The notes under the pieces: generated by a model
Seen by the model: only the letters and a program-made list of their open reading frames with translations
Told to the model about the DNA's origin: nothing
The model's database searches: none
Shown here: positions 28,693-39,171 of the stretch, piece after piece
Layout: the number at the start of each line of letters is the position of its first letter
Position numbering within the stretch: position 1 is the first letter of the stretch
From: Sphingobacteriales bacterium
GTDB taxonomy: Bacteria; Bacteroidota; Bacteroidia; Chitinophagales; UBA2359
Assembly (NCBI GenBank): GCA_016706405.1
Contig: JADJJT010000002.1
Location: 124,001-188,000 of the forward strand
Reading direction: 5' to 3'
Length of the DNA: 64,000 nt
Made by a program: the position numbers and the translations under genes

Positions 28693-30234
28693 TTACAATT
28701 GCTTGCGCAACCTTGCAACCGGAAAGTTTAGTTGTTCGCGGTATTTGGCAACAGTACGGCGGGCAATATTATAGCCTTGTTTAGTTAACTCCTGGGTTAG
28801 TTTTTGGTCAGATAAGGGTTTTCGTTTGCTTTCACCCTCTATCATTGTTGAGAGTATTTTTTTTACCTCGTGTGTCGAAACTTCGTCGCCACTTTCGGTT
28901 TGCAGTGCTTCGGAGAAAAAAGTTTTTAACTTAAAAGTACCAAACTCGGTTTGCACATACTTACTGTTCGATACCCGCGAGATGGTAGAAATGTCGTAGG
29001 CGGTAATATCGGCAATATCTTTTAATATCATGGGGCGCAGGCTGGTTTCATCGCCCGAAAGGAAAAAATCGTATTGGTAACGCATAATGGCTTCCATAGT
29101 TTTAAGCATAGTTTGCTGGCGTTGCTTTATGGCATCTATAAACCATTTTGCCGAGTCAATCTTTTGTTTTATAAATAAGATAGCTTCTTTATGTTGCCGG
29201 GTTTTATTGGTTGCACGCCCATATTCTTTTAACATATCTTTGTAGGTGCTGCTAATGTATAAGTCGGGGGCATTGCGTGCGTTTAGCGTTAATTCGAGTT
29301 TGCCATTGTTATTATGAATAGTAAAATCGGGAATAATGTAAAGTGTACTTTTATCTGTTGGTGTAAACGAGCCGCCGGGTTTTGGATTGAGCTTTAAAAT
29401 TTCGGCCATAATATCTTTAAGCCGGTCACTGTTGATATCTAATAGTCGAGCCAATTTCTCGAAATGTTTTTTGGCAAATTCGTCAAAATAGTTTTCAATT
29501 GTAGAAAGTGCATATTCAAGCGTTTTTTGCTTGTCGGGTTTTGAGTTTGCGTTCGTTAGCTGTCGCTTAATTTGCAAAATTAAACATTCTTGTAAATCGC
29601 GTGCACCAACGCCGGCGGGTTCAAAAGTTTGCACCAAATACAAAGTGTTTAAAACTTGTTGTTCGGTAACCATAATATTTAGCGCAAAAGCTATGTCGTC
29701 GGCAAGTGCTTCAATATCGCGGCGCAGGTAACCATCCTCATCAATACTGCCAATTATTTGGGTGGCAATATAGTTTTCTGTGTCCGGTATGTCTAACATA
29801 CCCAATTGGTGCATTAGATTTTCATGGAATGTTTCGCTCACAGGTATTGGAATTGGCCCCCGGTCTTCATCCGGATCGCCGCTGTAATTGTCACTTTGGG
29901 TTTTGTACGATGATGTTTCGTCATCGTTGTCTAAATAATCACTTAAATCAATAGAAGTGTCAATTTCAACGCTTCCACTATTTTCTTCGTCGTTATTTGC
30001 ACTGGTTTTCTCCTCATCATATTCAAAATTAGTATCGCCAGATGCCGAGGTGGGGGCAAACGGGTCGCTAATATTATTTTCGAGTTGCTGTTCCTCCAAG
30101 GCGGGGTTTGCCTCCAATTCCTCTTTAATGCGCTCTTCCAACGCTGCCGTAGGTATTTGCAGCAATTTCATTAATTGAATATGCTGTGGCGATAGCTTTT
30201 GAACCAGTTTTTGTTGCAGCTTTTGCTTAAACAT
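28693..30234 (-). CDS. rpoN: RNA polymerase sigma-54 factor
   Basis: 513 residues. Region I is Gln/Leu-rich (KQKLQQKLVQKLSPQHIQ, IPTAALEERIKEELEANPALEE), region II is acidic (about 55-140), then the core-binding and DNA-binding domains, and the RpoN box ARRTVAKYRE at 491-500. It directs RNA polymerase to -24/-12 promoters and needs an enhancer-binding AAA+ activator, none of which is in this window. Monocistronic; the 330 AT-rich bases before it hold no clear -7 box. Confidence 0.96.
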   Translation of the reverse strand: MFKQKLQQKLVQKLSPQHIQLMKLLQIPTAALEERIKEELEANPALEEQQLENNISDPFAPTSASGDTNFEYDEEKTSANNDEENSGSVEIDTSIDLSDYLDNDDETSSYKTQSDNYSGDPDEDRGPIPIPVSETFHENLMHQLGMLDIPDTENYIATQIIGSIDEDGYLRRDIEALADDIAFALNIMVTEQQVLNTLYLVQTFEPAGVGARDLQECLILQIKRQLTNANSKPDKQKTLEYALSTIENYFDEFAKKHFEKLARLLDINSDRLKDIMAEILKLNPKPGGSFTPTDKSTLYIIPDFTIHNNNGKLELTLNARNAPDLYISSTYKDMLKEYGRATNKTRQHKEAILFIKQKIDSAKWFIDAIKQRQQTMLKTMEAIMRYQYDFFLSGDETSLRPMILKDIADITAYDISTISRVSNSKYVQTEFGTFKLKTFFSEALQTESGDEVSTHEVKKILSTMIEGESKRKPLSDQKLTQELTKQGYNIARRTVAKYREQLNFPVARLRKQL

Positions 30235-30564
30235 ATAAATAATTAGTTAATTTATTTCCGGAATAAATAAAGTAAAACCATTAGATTGCAACAAAATAAA
30301 ATAAATTCATTCTAAACAATCAATATATATTATTAATTTCATGCCAAAAATACTAAAAAAACAACAAACTATCGGTTATTTGTTTAAAAAAAATAAAAAA
30401 ACATCGAAACTGTAAAATTAAAGACTTATTTTAGATAAACCTATTTGCGCTAAAACATTTATACACATATAATTAATCTATAAATTTTAACTCTTAAAGC
30501 TAATATAAAAATGCAAACACCTTAAATAAACAAGCCAACTGCAAATTTTCCGTATCTTTGCAGT
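30235..30564. other. AT-rich intergenic region between divergent rpoN and guaA
   Basis: 330 bases, strongly AT-rich, holding one TCCGGA (about 30258) and the guaA -7 box. I see no gene, RNA or terminator in it. Confidence 0.6.
30553..30560 (+). promoter_or_regulatory. -7 promoter box (TATCTTTG) for guaA
   Basis: TATCTTTG ends only four bases before the guaA ATG at 30565. If transcription starts about 5-8 bases after the box, the mRNA would be leaderless or nearly so. Confidence 0.65.
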
Positions 30565-32100
30565 ATGTCGCATCAACTTATATTGGTACTTGATTTTGGA
30601 GCGCAGTACCGCCAACTTATAGCTCGCCGCGTGCGCGAAGCCAATGTATATTGCGAGGTGTTGCCACACGATACACCAGCCCAAAAAATTGCCGCTCTGA
30701 AACCCGCCGGCATCATATTTACCGGAGGCCCAAGCGTGGTGTACCAAGCCAACGCCCCCGTAGTGGACAAACAAATTTACCAACTTGGTATTCCAATTTT
30801 GGGTATATGTTATGGAGCGCAATTAATGGCGCACGACCTTGGCGGCCAAGTCGAAAAAGCACCACACCGCGAGTATGGCAAAAAAGACATCGTACTTAAC
30901 CAACAATCGCTGCTGTTTAACGGCCTGCCAAGCCAAACCACCTGCTGGATGAGCCATACCTACCACGTAGCAAAACTGCCCGAAGGATTTACAGCTTCGG
31001 CGCATACCAATACCTGCCCCATCGGTGCTATGGAACATCCGGGCAAAAAAATGTATGCCGTACAGTTTCACCCCGAAGTAGCCCATACTCCCGACGGTAC
31101 CGCTATTTTGCAAAACTTTTTATACAAGGTTTGCGGCTGTTCCCCCGATTGGACGATGGGCAATTACGTAACCGAACAAGTACAAGCCCTGCAACAGCGC
31201 ATAGGCGCGCGTAAGGTTTTATGCGCCTTGTCTGGTGGGGTCGATTCGTCAGTGGCTGCGGCCTTAGTACACAAAGCCATTGGCAATCAGCTGACTTGCC
31301 TTTTTGTTGACCACGGCTTGCTGCGAAAAAATGAAGCTGATGAGGTAGAAGCCCTTTTTTCCGGAAAATTTCATTTTAACTTCATCCGGATTGATGCCAG
31401 CGAAAGGTTTTTATCGGCATTAAAGGGCATTACTGACCCCGAACAAAAACGCAAAATTATTGGCGAACAATTTATACGGGTTTTTGAAGACGAAGCCAAA
31501 AAATTGGGCGAAATTGAGCTCTTAGTGCAAGGTACTATTTATCCGGATATTATAGAAAGTGGTACGGCTCATGCCGCCGTCATTAAAAGCCACCATAACG
31601 TTGGGGGGCTTCCTGAAAACATGGACTTTACCGCCGTTATTGAACCCCTTGACCACTTGTTTAAAGACGAAGTGCGCCAAATGGGAAAAGTATTAGGGCT
31701 GCCCGATTGGCTAATTATGCGGCAACCTTTTCCGGGGCCAGGTTTGGCTATACGAATTATTGGCGAGATTACCGCCCAAAAATTGTCTGTACTGCGCGAG
31801 GCCGATGCCATTTACCGTGCCGAAATTGCCGCCGCCGGATGGGATAAACATATTTGGCAGTATTTTGCCGTTTATACCGGCTTGCACAGCGTAGGCGTTA
31901 TGGGAGACGAGCGCACCTACGACACCTGCATAGCCCTGCGCGCCGTTACCAGCACAGACGGCATGACAGCAGACTGGGCACATATCCCTTACGATTTATT
32001 AGCTAAAATATCGAACCGTATAGTAAACGAGGTGCCCCATGTAAACCGCGTTGTTTACGATATCACCTCGAAACCGCCCGGCACTATTGAATGGGAGTAA
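30565..32100 (+). CDS. guaA: GMP synthase (glutamine-hydrolysing)
   Basis: 511 residues. It aminates XMP to GMP using ammonia from glutamine. Class I glutamine amidotransferase domain: nucleophile Cys82 in [10 protein letters not shown] and the His169/Glu171 pair in [12 protein letters not shown] pyrophosphatase domain: PP-loop SGGVDSS (223-229). The C-terminal dimerisation domain ends with KPPGTIEWE, the family terminus. The start [15 protein letters not shown] is the conserved one. It faces the MoxR gene, whose stop is 12 bases away on the other strand. Confidence 0.97.
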   Translation: MSHQLILVLDFGAQYRQLIARRVREANVYCEVLPHDTPAQKIAALKPAGIIFTGGPSVVYQANAPVVDKQIYQLGIPILGICYGAQLMAHDLGGQVEKAPHREYGKKDIVLNQQSLLFNGLPSQTTCWMSHTYHVAKLPEGFTASAHTNTCPIGAMEHPGKKMYAVQFHPEVAHTPDGTAILQNFLYKVCGCSPDWTMGNYVTEQVQALQQRIGARKVLCALSGGVDSSVAAALVHKAIGNQLTCLFVDHGLLRKNEADEVEALFSGKFHFNFIRIDASERFLSALKGITDPEQKRKIIGEQFIRVFEDEAKKLGEIELLVQGTIYPDIIESGTAHAAVIKSHHNVGGLPENMDFTAVIEPLDHLFKDEVRQMGKVLGLPDWLIMRQPFPGPGLAIRIIGEITAQKLSVLREADAIYRAEIAAAGWDKHIWQYFAVYTGLHSVGVMGDERTYDTCIALRAVTSTDGMTADWAHIPYDLLAKISNRIVNEVPHVNRVVYDITSKPPGTIEWE

Positions 32101-32112
32101 GCGATATGCCTT

Positions 32113-33129
32113 TTAAGGAACTTCTATGGTATTTAGCACTTCGGTAATAATTTGTTCAGAGCTTATATTTTCGGCTTCGGCCTCGTAGGTTACGCCTATT
32201 CGGTGGCGCAGCACATCGTGGCAAACAGCCCTGATATCGTCTGGTATTACGTAGCCGCGTTTGTTTAAAAAAGCAAGGGCGCGGGCAGCCAAAGCAAGGC
32301 TAATACTGGCACGCGGCGAGCCTCCGTAGCTAATTAAGGGTTGTAATTTACCAAGCCCATAATTTTGAGGCGTTCGGGTGGCAAAAACAATACTTAAAAT
32401 GTAGCGTTCAATTTTTTCGTACATATATACTTCGCGCACTACCGACCGCGCCCTGAGCAAAGTACTTGTTTGTAAAACGGGATTAACTTTTTCGAAAGTT
32501 TCGGCCATGTTCAGGCGCATAATTTGCTGTTCTTCTTCAAAACTTGGGTAATTAATCACTACTTTTAGCATAAAGCGGTCAAGCTGTGCTTCGGGCAGTG
32601 GGTAGGTGCCTTCTTGTTCAAGGGGGTTTTGGGTTGCCATTACTAAAAAAGGCTCATCGAGGGGGTAGGTGGTGTCGCCTAGGGTTACTTGGCGCTCTTG
32701 CATGGCTTGCAGCAATGCGCTTTGTACTTTTCCGGGGGCGCGGTTTATTTCGTCAGCCAAAATAAAATTGGCAAAAACAGGGCCTTTTTTTACGCTAAAA
32801 CTGTGGTTGTTTGGGTTATAAATGAGCGTGCCAATAAGGTCGGCGGGCAGTAGGTCGGGGGTAAATTGAATACGGCTAAACGAGGCTTGTACTGCCTGAG
32901 CTAAAGTTTTAATGGCTAAGGTTTTGGCTAAGCCGGGTACCCCTTCGAGCAAAATATGCCCATTTGCTAATAAGCCAAGTAGTAGCCGGTCTATCATATA
33001 TTGTTGGCCTATAATAATTTTGCGCAACTCGGTGTTAAGGCCATCTAAAAACGAGGCTTCGTATTGTATGCGCTCGTTTAATTGGGCTATATCGGCGGGG
33101 GTGCGCAGCAAAGCGGGGGAGGTATTCAT
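32113..33129 (-). CDS. MoxR-family AAA+ ATPase
   Basis: 338 residues. Walker A GVPGLAKT, Walker B in FILADEINRAP, the MoxR helix segment with QAMQERQVTLG, sensor ATQNPLEQEGTYPLPEAQLDRFM, and the lid domain with SPRASISLALAARALAFL. MoxR ATPases act as chaperones that mature or activate partner complexes, usually with a DUF58 protein and VWA proteins encoded alongside. No such partners are seen here; the upstream neighbour, eight bases away, is a TylF-like methyltransferase. Confidence 0.92.
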   Translation of the reverse strand: MNTSPALLRTPADIAQLNERIQYEASFLDGLNTELRKIIIGQQYMIDRLLLGLLANGHILLEGVPGLAKTLAIKTLAQAVQASFSRIQFTPDLLPADLIGTLIYNPNNHSFSVKKGPVFANFILADEINRAPGKVQSALLQAMQERQVTLGDTTYPLDEPFLVMATQNPLEQEGTYPLPEAQLDRFMLKVVINYPSFEEEQQIMRLNMAETFEKVNPVLQTSTLLRARSVVREVYMYEKIERYILSIVFATRTPQNYGLGKLQPLISYGGSPRASISLALAARALAFLNKRGYVIPDDIRAVCHDVLRHRIGVTYEAEAENISSEQIITEVLNTIEVP

Positions 33130-33137
33130 GGGGGGGA

Positions 33138-33803
33138 TTACTCGTCTTTAATAATATAGCTGGGTGTCATGGCAAAAGGAAATTTCCGGATAATGACTTT
33201 TTTATCTTTAAAGTAATCATCCACAGCCTTGGTTTCACCCGGAAATGTGCCGTAATCATCTAAAATTAAAACGCCACCGCGTACAATTCTCGGGTAGAAA
33301 TGTTCCAAAATGGTAACGGCAGGCTCATAAACATCAGTATCTAAATTTAGTAAAGCAATTTTTAAGTGTGGATTATTTTTTACATACTCAGGTACAGTCT
33401 TTAAAATATCTCCCGAAACAAGTTCTACATTTTTATCTATACCTTTTTGGGTTAGTACTGTTTTAAGTTGCTCAACCGAAATAGATGAGGCACCGGCGGC
33501 ATTTATAAAATTAGAGCGGTATTTTTTGTCGTCTTCAAAATTGGTTTCCGGAAATTCGCCAAAAATATCGAAGCCTATAATTTTATTTGAATAGGCATTG
33601 CCAAATAGGTCTCTAAATCCGGCAAAACGAACTAAGCTTGCACCTTTAAAAACGCCGCATTCTACTATTGCGCCGGGCAATCCAATTACTTGCTTAAAAA
33701 GTTCATAATGAGATAATATCTTACTTAAACGTGTATTGTCGCAACTTAAATAAAAATTGTTTTCGTATTCAAATGCTTTATTAAAATCTGGTAGAGAAAT
33801 CAT
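33138..33803 (-). CDS. TylF/MycF-family sugar O-methyltransferase-like protein
   Basis: 221 residues. The family blocks are present: the N-terminal LSKILSHYELFKQVIGLPG, the SAM-binding IVECGVFKGASLVRFA, the acidic GFDIFGEFPET, the metal-binding region LDTDVYEPAVTILEHFYPRIVRGGVLILDDYG, and the closing ETKAVDDYF. By family it methylates a hydroxyl of a sugar, often a deoxysugar on a natural product or surface glycan, with Mg2+. There is no biosynthetic cluster around it, so a glycan role is more plausible than an antibiotic one. It is cotranscribed with the MoxR gene downstream. Confidence 0.85.
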   Translation of the reverse strand: MISLPDFNKAFEYENNFYLSCDNTRLSKILSHYELFKQVIGLPGAIVECGVFKGASLVRFAGFRDLFGNAYSNKIIGFDIFGEFPETNFEDDKKYRSNFINAAGASSISVEQLKTVLTQKGIDKNVELVSGDILKTVPEYVKNNPHLKIALLNLDTDVYEPAVTILEHFYPRIVRGGVLILDDYGTFPGETKAVDDYFKDKKVIIRKFPFAMTPSYIIKDE

Positions 33804-33827
33804 AGCTTATCTGTTATTTTAAGGCCG

Positions 33828-33835
33828 CAAAGTTA
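33828..33835 (-). promoter_or_regulatory. -7 promoter box (TAACTTTG) for the TylF-like/MoxR genes
   Basis: TAACTTTG in the gene direction, 25 bases before the start at 33803. Confidence 0.55.
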
Positions 33836-34450
33836 GCTATTAAAACACAATCTTAGTTAGTGTTTAAGTTTAATTAACGGAGCAGAACCACATACCCTTG
33901 GAATTGAAGGGGGGCATCGTTGCCAAACTTTGCCTTTGCCCACCAAGCGTAGCTGCCGTTTGGAGCAGGTTTTTGGTTAAAAATGCCATCCCAGCTTTGC
34001 GCGTAGTTAGTGGTGTAAAATACTTTTTGCCCCCAACGGTTGTAAATATGCAGTTCAAACTGTGTGGGGGCTTGGTTGGCAAACAAGGTAAAGCGGTCGT
34101 TAATATGGTCGTGGTTAGGCGAAAAAGCAGTAGGAGCTATTATTTTAATGGTAATTGTGTCGTTGTTGTTGGTGTTTATTGTGCTAATATAAACAGAGTC
34201 GGAGCTAAAACAGTCGTTTTTGTCGGTTACAGTTACGGAATACAGGCCGTTTTGGGCAACAGTTATTTGCGGTGTTTGTGCGCCATTTGACCATTGATAA
34301 TTTTGCGCTGTGCTGTTTGCCGTAATTAAGGCAGTATCGTTGGCTGCATTAAATTGTACCGACAAATTGATAATGGGCGGAGGTGTTGTGTTTACTATGA
34401 TTTTGCCTATTGCTTTGCATCCGGATATGGAATCTGAAACTGTTACGTCT

Positions 34451-35278
34451 AGCGTGTCGGCAGTTTTTACCCAAATTTTTTCGCTTGTAGCACCATTTGA
34501 CCATAAATAGGAGGCGAAGCCGCTTCCGGGCGAAATTTCAATACTATCTCCGGCACAAATTGAATAGGTTTGAGTTGGAAAATAGTCGGGAGATGTTGTT
34601 ACCAACACAGAATCAACTACAATACATCCGGATAAAATATCGGTAGCTGTAACGCTATACATGCCGGTGTTGGCTACGGTAATGCTTGCGGTTGTATCGG
34701 CTGTTGACCAAATGAAACTGCTAAAACTGCCCTGAGCGGTAATTTGGGCCTGACTGTTGTTGCATAAAAATAAAACCGAAAGTGAAATATCGGCACTTTG
34801 TTTTAAATTTACAAACGATGTTGCAATAGCTTGGCAGCCGTTGTCATCGGTTACGGTAACACTAAGCGTGTCGGCAGTTTTTACCCAAATTTTTTCGCTT
34901 GTAGCACCATTTGACCATAAATAGGAGGCGAAGTCGCTTCCGGGCGAAATTTCAATACTATCTCCGGCACAAATTGAATAGGTTTGAGTTGGAAAATAGT
35001 CGGGAGATGTTGGTACCAATACAGAATCAACTACAATACATCCGGATAAAATATCGGTAGCTGTAACGCTATACATGCCGGTATTGGCTACGGTAATGCT
35101 TGCGGTTGTATCGGCTGTTGACCAAATGTAGCTGCTAAAACCGCCCTGAGCGGTAATTTGGGCCTGACTGTTGTTGCATAAAAATAAAACCGAAAGTGAA
35201 ATATCGGCACTTTGTTTTAAATTTACAAACGATGTTGCAATAGCTTGGCAGCCGTTGTCATCGGTTACGGTTACGCTA
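34451..35278 (-). repeat. Tandem duplication, two 414-bp units
   Basis: Units 34451-34864 and 34865-35278 are about 98% identical (roughly eight mismatches by eye). Each encodes 138 residues, two Ig-like blades (QADISLSVLFLCNN ... YSICAGDSIEISPGS). The length is a multiple of three, so the frame is kept. The sequence similarity at the DNA level points to a recent duplication within the interrupted surface protein. Confidence 0.92.
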
Positions 35279-35476
35279 TAATTGCCTGCATTAGTAACAA
35301 TTATTTGCTGCGTTATTTGTCCGGTTGACCACAAATAGGATGCAAATCCGCCTCCGGCATTTAAAATTACGGTATCGTTGGGGCAAATTTCGTAATTGGG
35401 CAAATTAATAGCTAAATTACTGTTTTTAACGATAAGGTTTACAAGAATGTTTTTTTGTTTACAATTATTATTATCA

Positions 35477-36352
35477 GAGCCTGTCTAAATTTTATTTTCT
35501 AATTCTATTAAGCATCAATTTTATCATGGCAAGTTGGATCATTGTCTGGCTCGTTTCGGTTTGGAACTCAAAGTCTTTACTCAATCTTCGATAGCTTTCG
35601 AGCCATGCAAAAGTTCTTTCAACAATCCATCTTTTGGCAATACTTGAATTTCGAGGCTGTATTCGATCTACTTACAACCTCAACCACCCACCCAAACGTT
35701 TTGCGGGTATTTTCAATTAACTCGCCTCTATACCCGCCATCAGCTACTATCTTTACCAATCTGCAAAACCTGCCTCTGAGGTCAGCTATAACCATTGGGG
35801 CTGATTTACTGTCATGCTCATTTGCCGCATGAACCACAACCGCTAAAGTACCCCCGTCAATCCCTCTGCACAAGCCTCCGACGCTTGTTGTCTTTACGCT
35901 CTGGCTATCAATTATACCAACACTTGGCGATGAAGCCCTGCCTGCTTGCTTTCGAGTCTTATCCCTGAGTATTTCATGGATGAGTTCTATCGTCCCATCC
36001 TTCTTCCACTTGGTAAAATAGTAGTAAACAAGCTTCCATGACGGAAAATGGAACGGCAGCATGCGCCATTGACAGCCAGTTTTAAGCAAATAGAACAGCG
36101 CATTAAAAATTTCTCTTAAACTGTGTTTTCGTTTCCGTTTGTCGTCTAAAATGCCTAATATTGCACTCCATTGACTATCGGTGAGACTGCTTGGGTAGGT
36201 TTTCATTTTACTTTATGTGTTTGATTTTCATAAAGCTATGAATTATTATTTAAACGTCAAACTGATAGTCTTTTATTCACATCTCTTTTAATAACTTTTT
36301 TCCTATCAATTTTTAGGACTGGCATGCCAATTTTTAATTTTTAGACAGTCTC
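35477..36352 (-). mobile_element. IS5-family insertion sequence, copy 2 (876 bp, decayed)
   Basis: Same terminal inverted repeats as copy 1, opposite orientation, flanked by a 3-base TCA direct repeat (35474-35476 and 36353-36355). It is 52 bases shorter: a 50-base loss around the junction of ORFs A and B, and two single-base losses near 35640-35655. Otherwise the copies are almost identical (one or two substitutions noticed). It splits a surface-protein gene. Confidence 0.93.
35492..36206 (-). pseudogene. Defective IS5-family transposase
   Basis: Begins like ORF A of copy 1 (MKTYPSSLTDSQWSAIL). The 50-base deletion removes the GKKVKGRKRHIIVDTMG segment, joining GIDGG directly to TLAVVVHAANEH in one frame. 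A later single-base loss then turns [15 protein letters not shown] into [10 protein letters not shown] and a stop, so the catalytic Glu is not translated. The first two Asp of the triad remain. It could be moved only by a transposase supplied elsewhere, such as copy 1. Confidence 0.9.
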
Positions 36353-37872
36353 TCAAATATTTGGCAGGTATAAGTAGTTGTTTGGTTGACGGTTGCGGTA
36401 GGTTGGGCAATAGTTGGGTTATTTAGTCCGTCGGCAGGCGACCAACTATAAGTATAATCGGGTGTATTGGGCAGTACATCTAATAAAACGGCGGTATTGT
36501 TGTTGTTACAAATGGTTTTATTAATATTATACGTTTGTGTACTTATGCGGTGGATAGGTGTGAGGGTGGGTAAGCCCCCCATACACAACATTCCGGATGG
36601 TAGCGTAACCGCGTTTTCTATATATGTAGGTTCGGTATTGCTTACGTTGCTTATTTTCGACAAAAAATTTTTGTCTTGCCTGCCTATGTAAATTTCATCA
36701 GCAATTGGGCTGTTTTGGAAAGCTGTAAGCCTTCCGTCCCAAGTATTGGGATATTCTTTTATTGTTTTGCGACTGCTTTCTATGTCCTTAGGGTCTGAAA
36801 AGGTTACGTCAAAACGATATATCCGGAAGAAATCCTCATTACATTCAAAAGGACCAAAGTTTTGAACTGAAACAGCGTAGGCATACAAATACTGATTATT
36901 TCCGGAGAATTCGACTGAATAGTTTATACAAGCGTTTTCGAAACTAATTCCATTTGTAAGTGCCCCGGTTTGGTTATCAAAATCGAACAGGGCTATATGC
37001 CCGGCATCATTTTTTCGGTAGGTGCTGGCAATTTTTTTATAGTCGTTCGATACGCACATATAGCCAACTTTTTGTGCTTGTATTGGGTAATCGGCAATGG
37101 TTATATTAGTTGTCGAAATGATGGGGTTGTTTACGCCCTTGTTGTTTACTAACCAGGCGTAGTATTGGTTGCTGTCAAAAATGGGTGTTACCACCCAATA
37201 GTCTTGTTGGTTTGCATGAGGTATGGCTATTAATTTTTCGCAGGTTTGATATTGTTTTAGTAGGTTTATATTTTTGTTTAGAGGGTCAATATCGCCGCCG
37301 TTGGGTAGGGTCATATCTATGATAGAATAATTAAGCCCATTCGAGCCATCGTAGTAGTCGGCGGTAAAAACGATATATAGGTTGTTGTGGCAGGGGTAGG
37401 GCAATATTACCGCCGACATGGTACTTGAAAAATCGCCAAGCAGGGGGCCGTTCGACATATTGGTATGGTCGGCACGCCAAACTTTGCTGCCATCAGTATA
37501 AAACAGCAAATTACCCAAGGTGTCCGACATTACGGCGCAGCCCTCATTGGTAAAAATGGGGCTTCCGGACAAAAAGTCTATGGTGTTATCGGTATTAAAT
37601 TTTATGCCGGCTTTATTGCCAAAAAACCAATTATATCCTTCGGGCTGTGCACCTAAAAATTGGGAAGTGCAAAGGCAAAGGCAAGTGCAAGCACAACTAA
37701 GCGCAAGTATAAGTGATAAGTTTTTCATATAAGCAAAGAAGGTTTATTAGATTAAAGAAGTAAAAAATTTAAAGCAATATTACTATGAATTTTTTATTTT
37801 GCAAATTTTTTGTTTTTGCAAAAATAATACTCCTTTACATCGGGTTATACCATCCTTGATATGAGATGTTTG

Positions 37873-39123
37873 TTACTCGGTTTTAACCTTTACATTAAGG
37901 GCATCGCTAAGGCCGTTTCCTATAAGGTAAAAGGCCAACACTAACACACAAATTGCAGTTCCGGGTATCAGGGCTAAAAATGCTTTCGAGGTGCCCACGT
38001 AGCCATAGTACTCGTTTAGCATACTTCCCCAAGATGGGGTTGGCAATTCTACACCTATACCTAAAAAGCTAAGGCCGGCCTCAATAATAATAGCCGAGGC
38101 AAAATTGGCGGCGGTAACTACTACAATTGGGCCTATGGCATTTGGCAATATGTGCTTAAAAATAATACGCCCGTGCGAGAAACCAAGGCTTTTAGCTGCT
38201 TCAACGTACTCTTTCTCGCGAAGGCTTAAAAATTGCCCTCGCACTAATCTGGCCACTTCAACCCACATCGTTAAACCAACTGCCAAATATATTTGCCAAA
38301 AATGTCTGCCCATAACCATAACCAAGGCAAATACCATTAGTAATAACGGCACCGACCAAAACACATTAATAAACCACATAATGGCATCGTCGGTTTTGCC
38401 TCTAAAATAGCCCGCTACTGCCCCTAATACTACGCCAATAATTAACGATATAAGTACAGACATGATGCCCACTGATAACGAAACGCGCACGCCCAAAATA
38501 AGGCGACTTAAATTGTCGCGACCTGCCTTGTCAGTACCAAGTAAATAGGTTTTGCTAATGATATGTTTGGTTTCGATATTTTTTTGCAGTTCGCCGATGG
38601 TTTTAGTAATTCGTTCTCCGGATAATAAGGTAAAACTAAGGGCATCGTTTTGTTTGGTGATATCGGGGTTTGTTGCCAAAGCATAAACTACGTCTGCAAT
38701 ATGGTAAGCAGATTTTGTGGTGTCTTTAGTTGCAGCGGTTGTAAATTTGTCAATTAGCAAACTATCGCCTTCAAAATGCCATCCGGTAAGCGGCACAAGT
38801 TCGTAAGGGCTATCAATACCCCACAATAAACGGGTAAAAAAATTAGTAGAGGCAATGGTGCGGTCTTTGGTAAGTTTTAGCAATTTGGCTTTAAATCCTA
38901 CTGGTTGTGTGGGCATTTGCGGCACTTGGTCGTTGGCGTTAGTAGTAGGGTCGGGGGCTAAAAAGTAGGCAAAAACAGCAATAAACACGGCAAAGCATAA
39001 AATTACAAAACCCACTACGGCAGGTTTGTTGCGTTTAAGGCGTTTAAACGCCTTTTGGTTTGGCGACAAATACAAGTTTTGCGGTTGTAGTTGCTGCTGT
39101 GCTTCTTTTTGTGTTTGTTGCAT
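37873..39123 (-). CDS. ABC transporter permease, DppC/OppC type
   Basis: 416 residues. An N-terminal OppC anchor (RLKRNKPAVVGFVILCFAVFIAVFAYFLAPD) is followed by a soluble insertion (about 60-185) between the first helix and the core, then five membrane helices with the EAA loop EAAKSLGFSHGRIIFKHILPN. By family it forms half of the inner-membrane channel for oligopeptide or nickel import. The other permease, binding protein and ATPases are not adjacent, which is usual for Bacteroidota. Membrane topology fits the family; substrate is not evident. Confidence 0.92.
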   Translation of the reverse strand: MQQTQKEAQQQLQPQNLYLSPNQKAFKRLKRNKPAVVGFVILCFAVFIAVFAYFLAPDPTTNANDQVPQMPTQPVGFKAKLLKLTKDRTIASTNFFTRLLWGIDSPYELVPLTGWHFEGDSLLIDKFTTAATKDTTKSAYHIADVVYALATNPDITKQNDALSFTLLSGERITKTIGELQKNIETKHIISKTYLLGTDKAGRDNLSRLILGVRVSLSVGIMSVLISLIIGVVLGAVAGYFRGKTDDAIMWFINVFWSVPLLLMVFALVMVMGRHFWQIYLAVGLTMWVEVARLVRGQFLSLREKEYVEAAKSLGFSHGRIIFKHILPNAIGPIVVVTAANFASAIIIEAGLSFLGIGVELPTPSWGSMLNEYYGYVGTSKAFLALIPGTAICVLVLAFYLIGNGLSDALNVKVKTE

Positions 39124-39171
39124 GTGCGCAGATAAGTGTTTGTGTCGGTTGGTTGGTTAATTAGCTGTTTA

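Larger units (their letters stand above)
33874..37728 (-). pseudogene. Large T9SS type B surface protein interrupted by IS copy 2
   Basis: The N-terminal part (37728 to 36353) has a signal peptide (MKNLSLILALSCACTCLCLC) and a propeller-like region common at the front of gliding proteins (YNWFFGNKAGIKFN, GNLLFYTDGSKVW). The C-terminal part (35473 to 33874) has Ig/PKD-like repeats (FASYLWSTGQITQQIIVTNAGNYSVTVTDDNGC) and a CHU_C sorting domain (PTAFSPNHDHINDRF, IYNRWGQKVFY, GYVVLLR). Removing the 876-base element and one copy of the TCA duplication gives one frame across the join (TYTCQIFDNNNCKQKN), about 991 residues. As it stands, the N-terminal piece stops inside the element and has no sorting signal, so the protein should not reach the surface. 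Confidence 0.92.

Noticed and set aside
28693..30234. Sigma-54 promoters (GG-N10-GC) near rpoN
   Set aside because: None found convincingly in the intergenic regions, and no enhancer-binding protein gene is in the window.
33138..33803. TylF-like methyltransferase as a sign of an antibiotic biosynthetic cluster
   Set aside because: Neighbours are a MoxR ATPase and a surface protein; no polyketide, peptide synthetase or deoxysugar genes are present.
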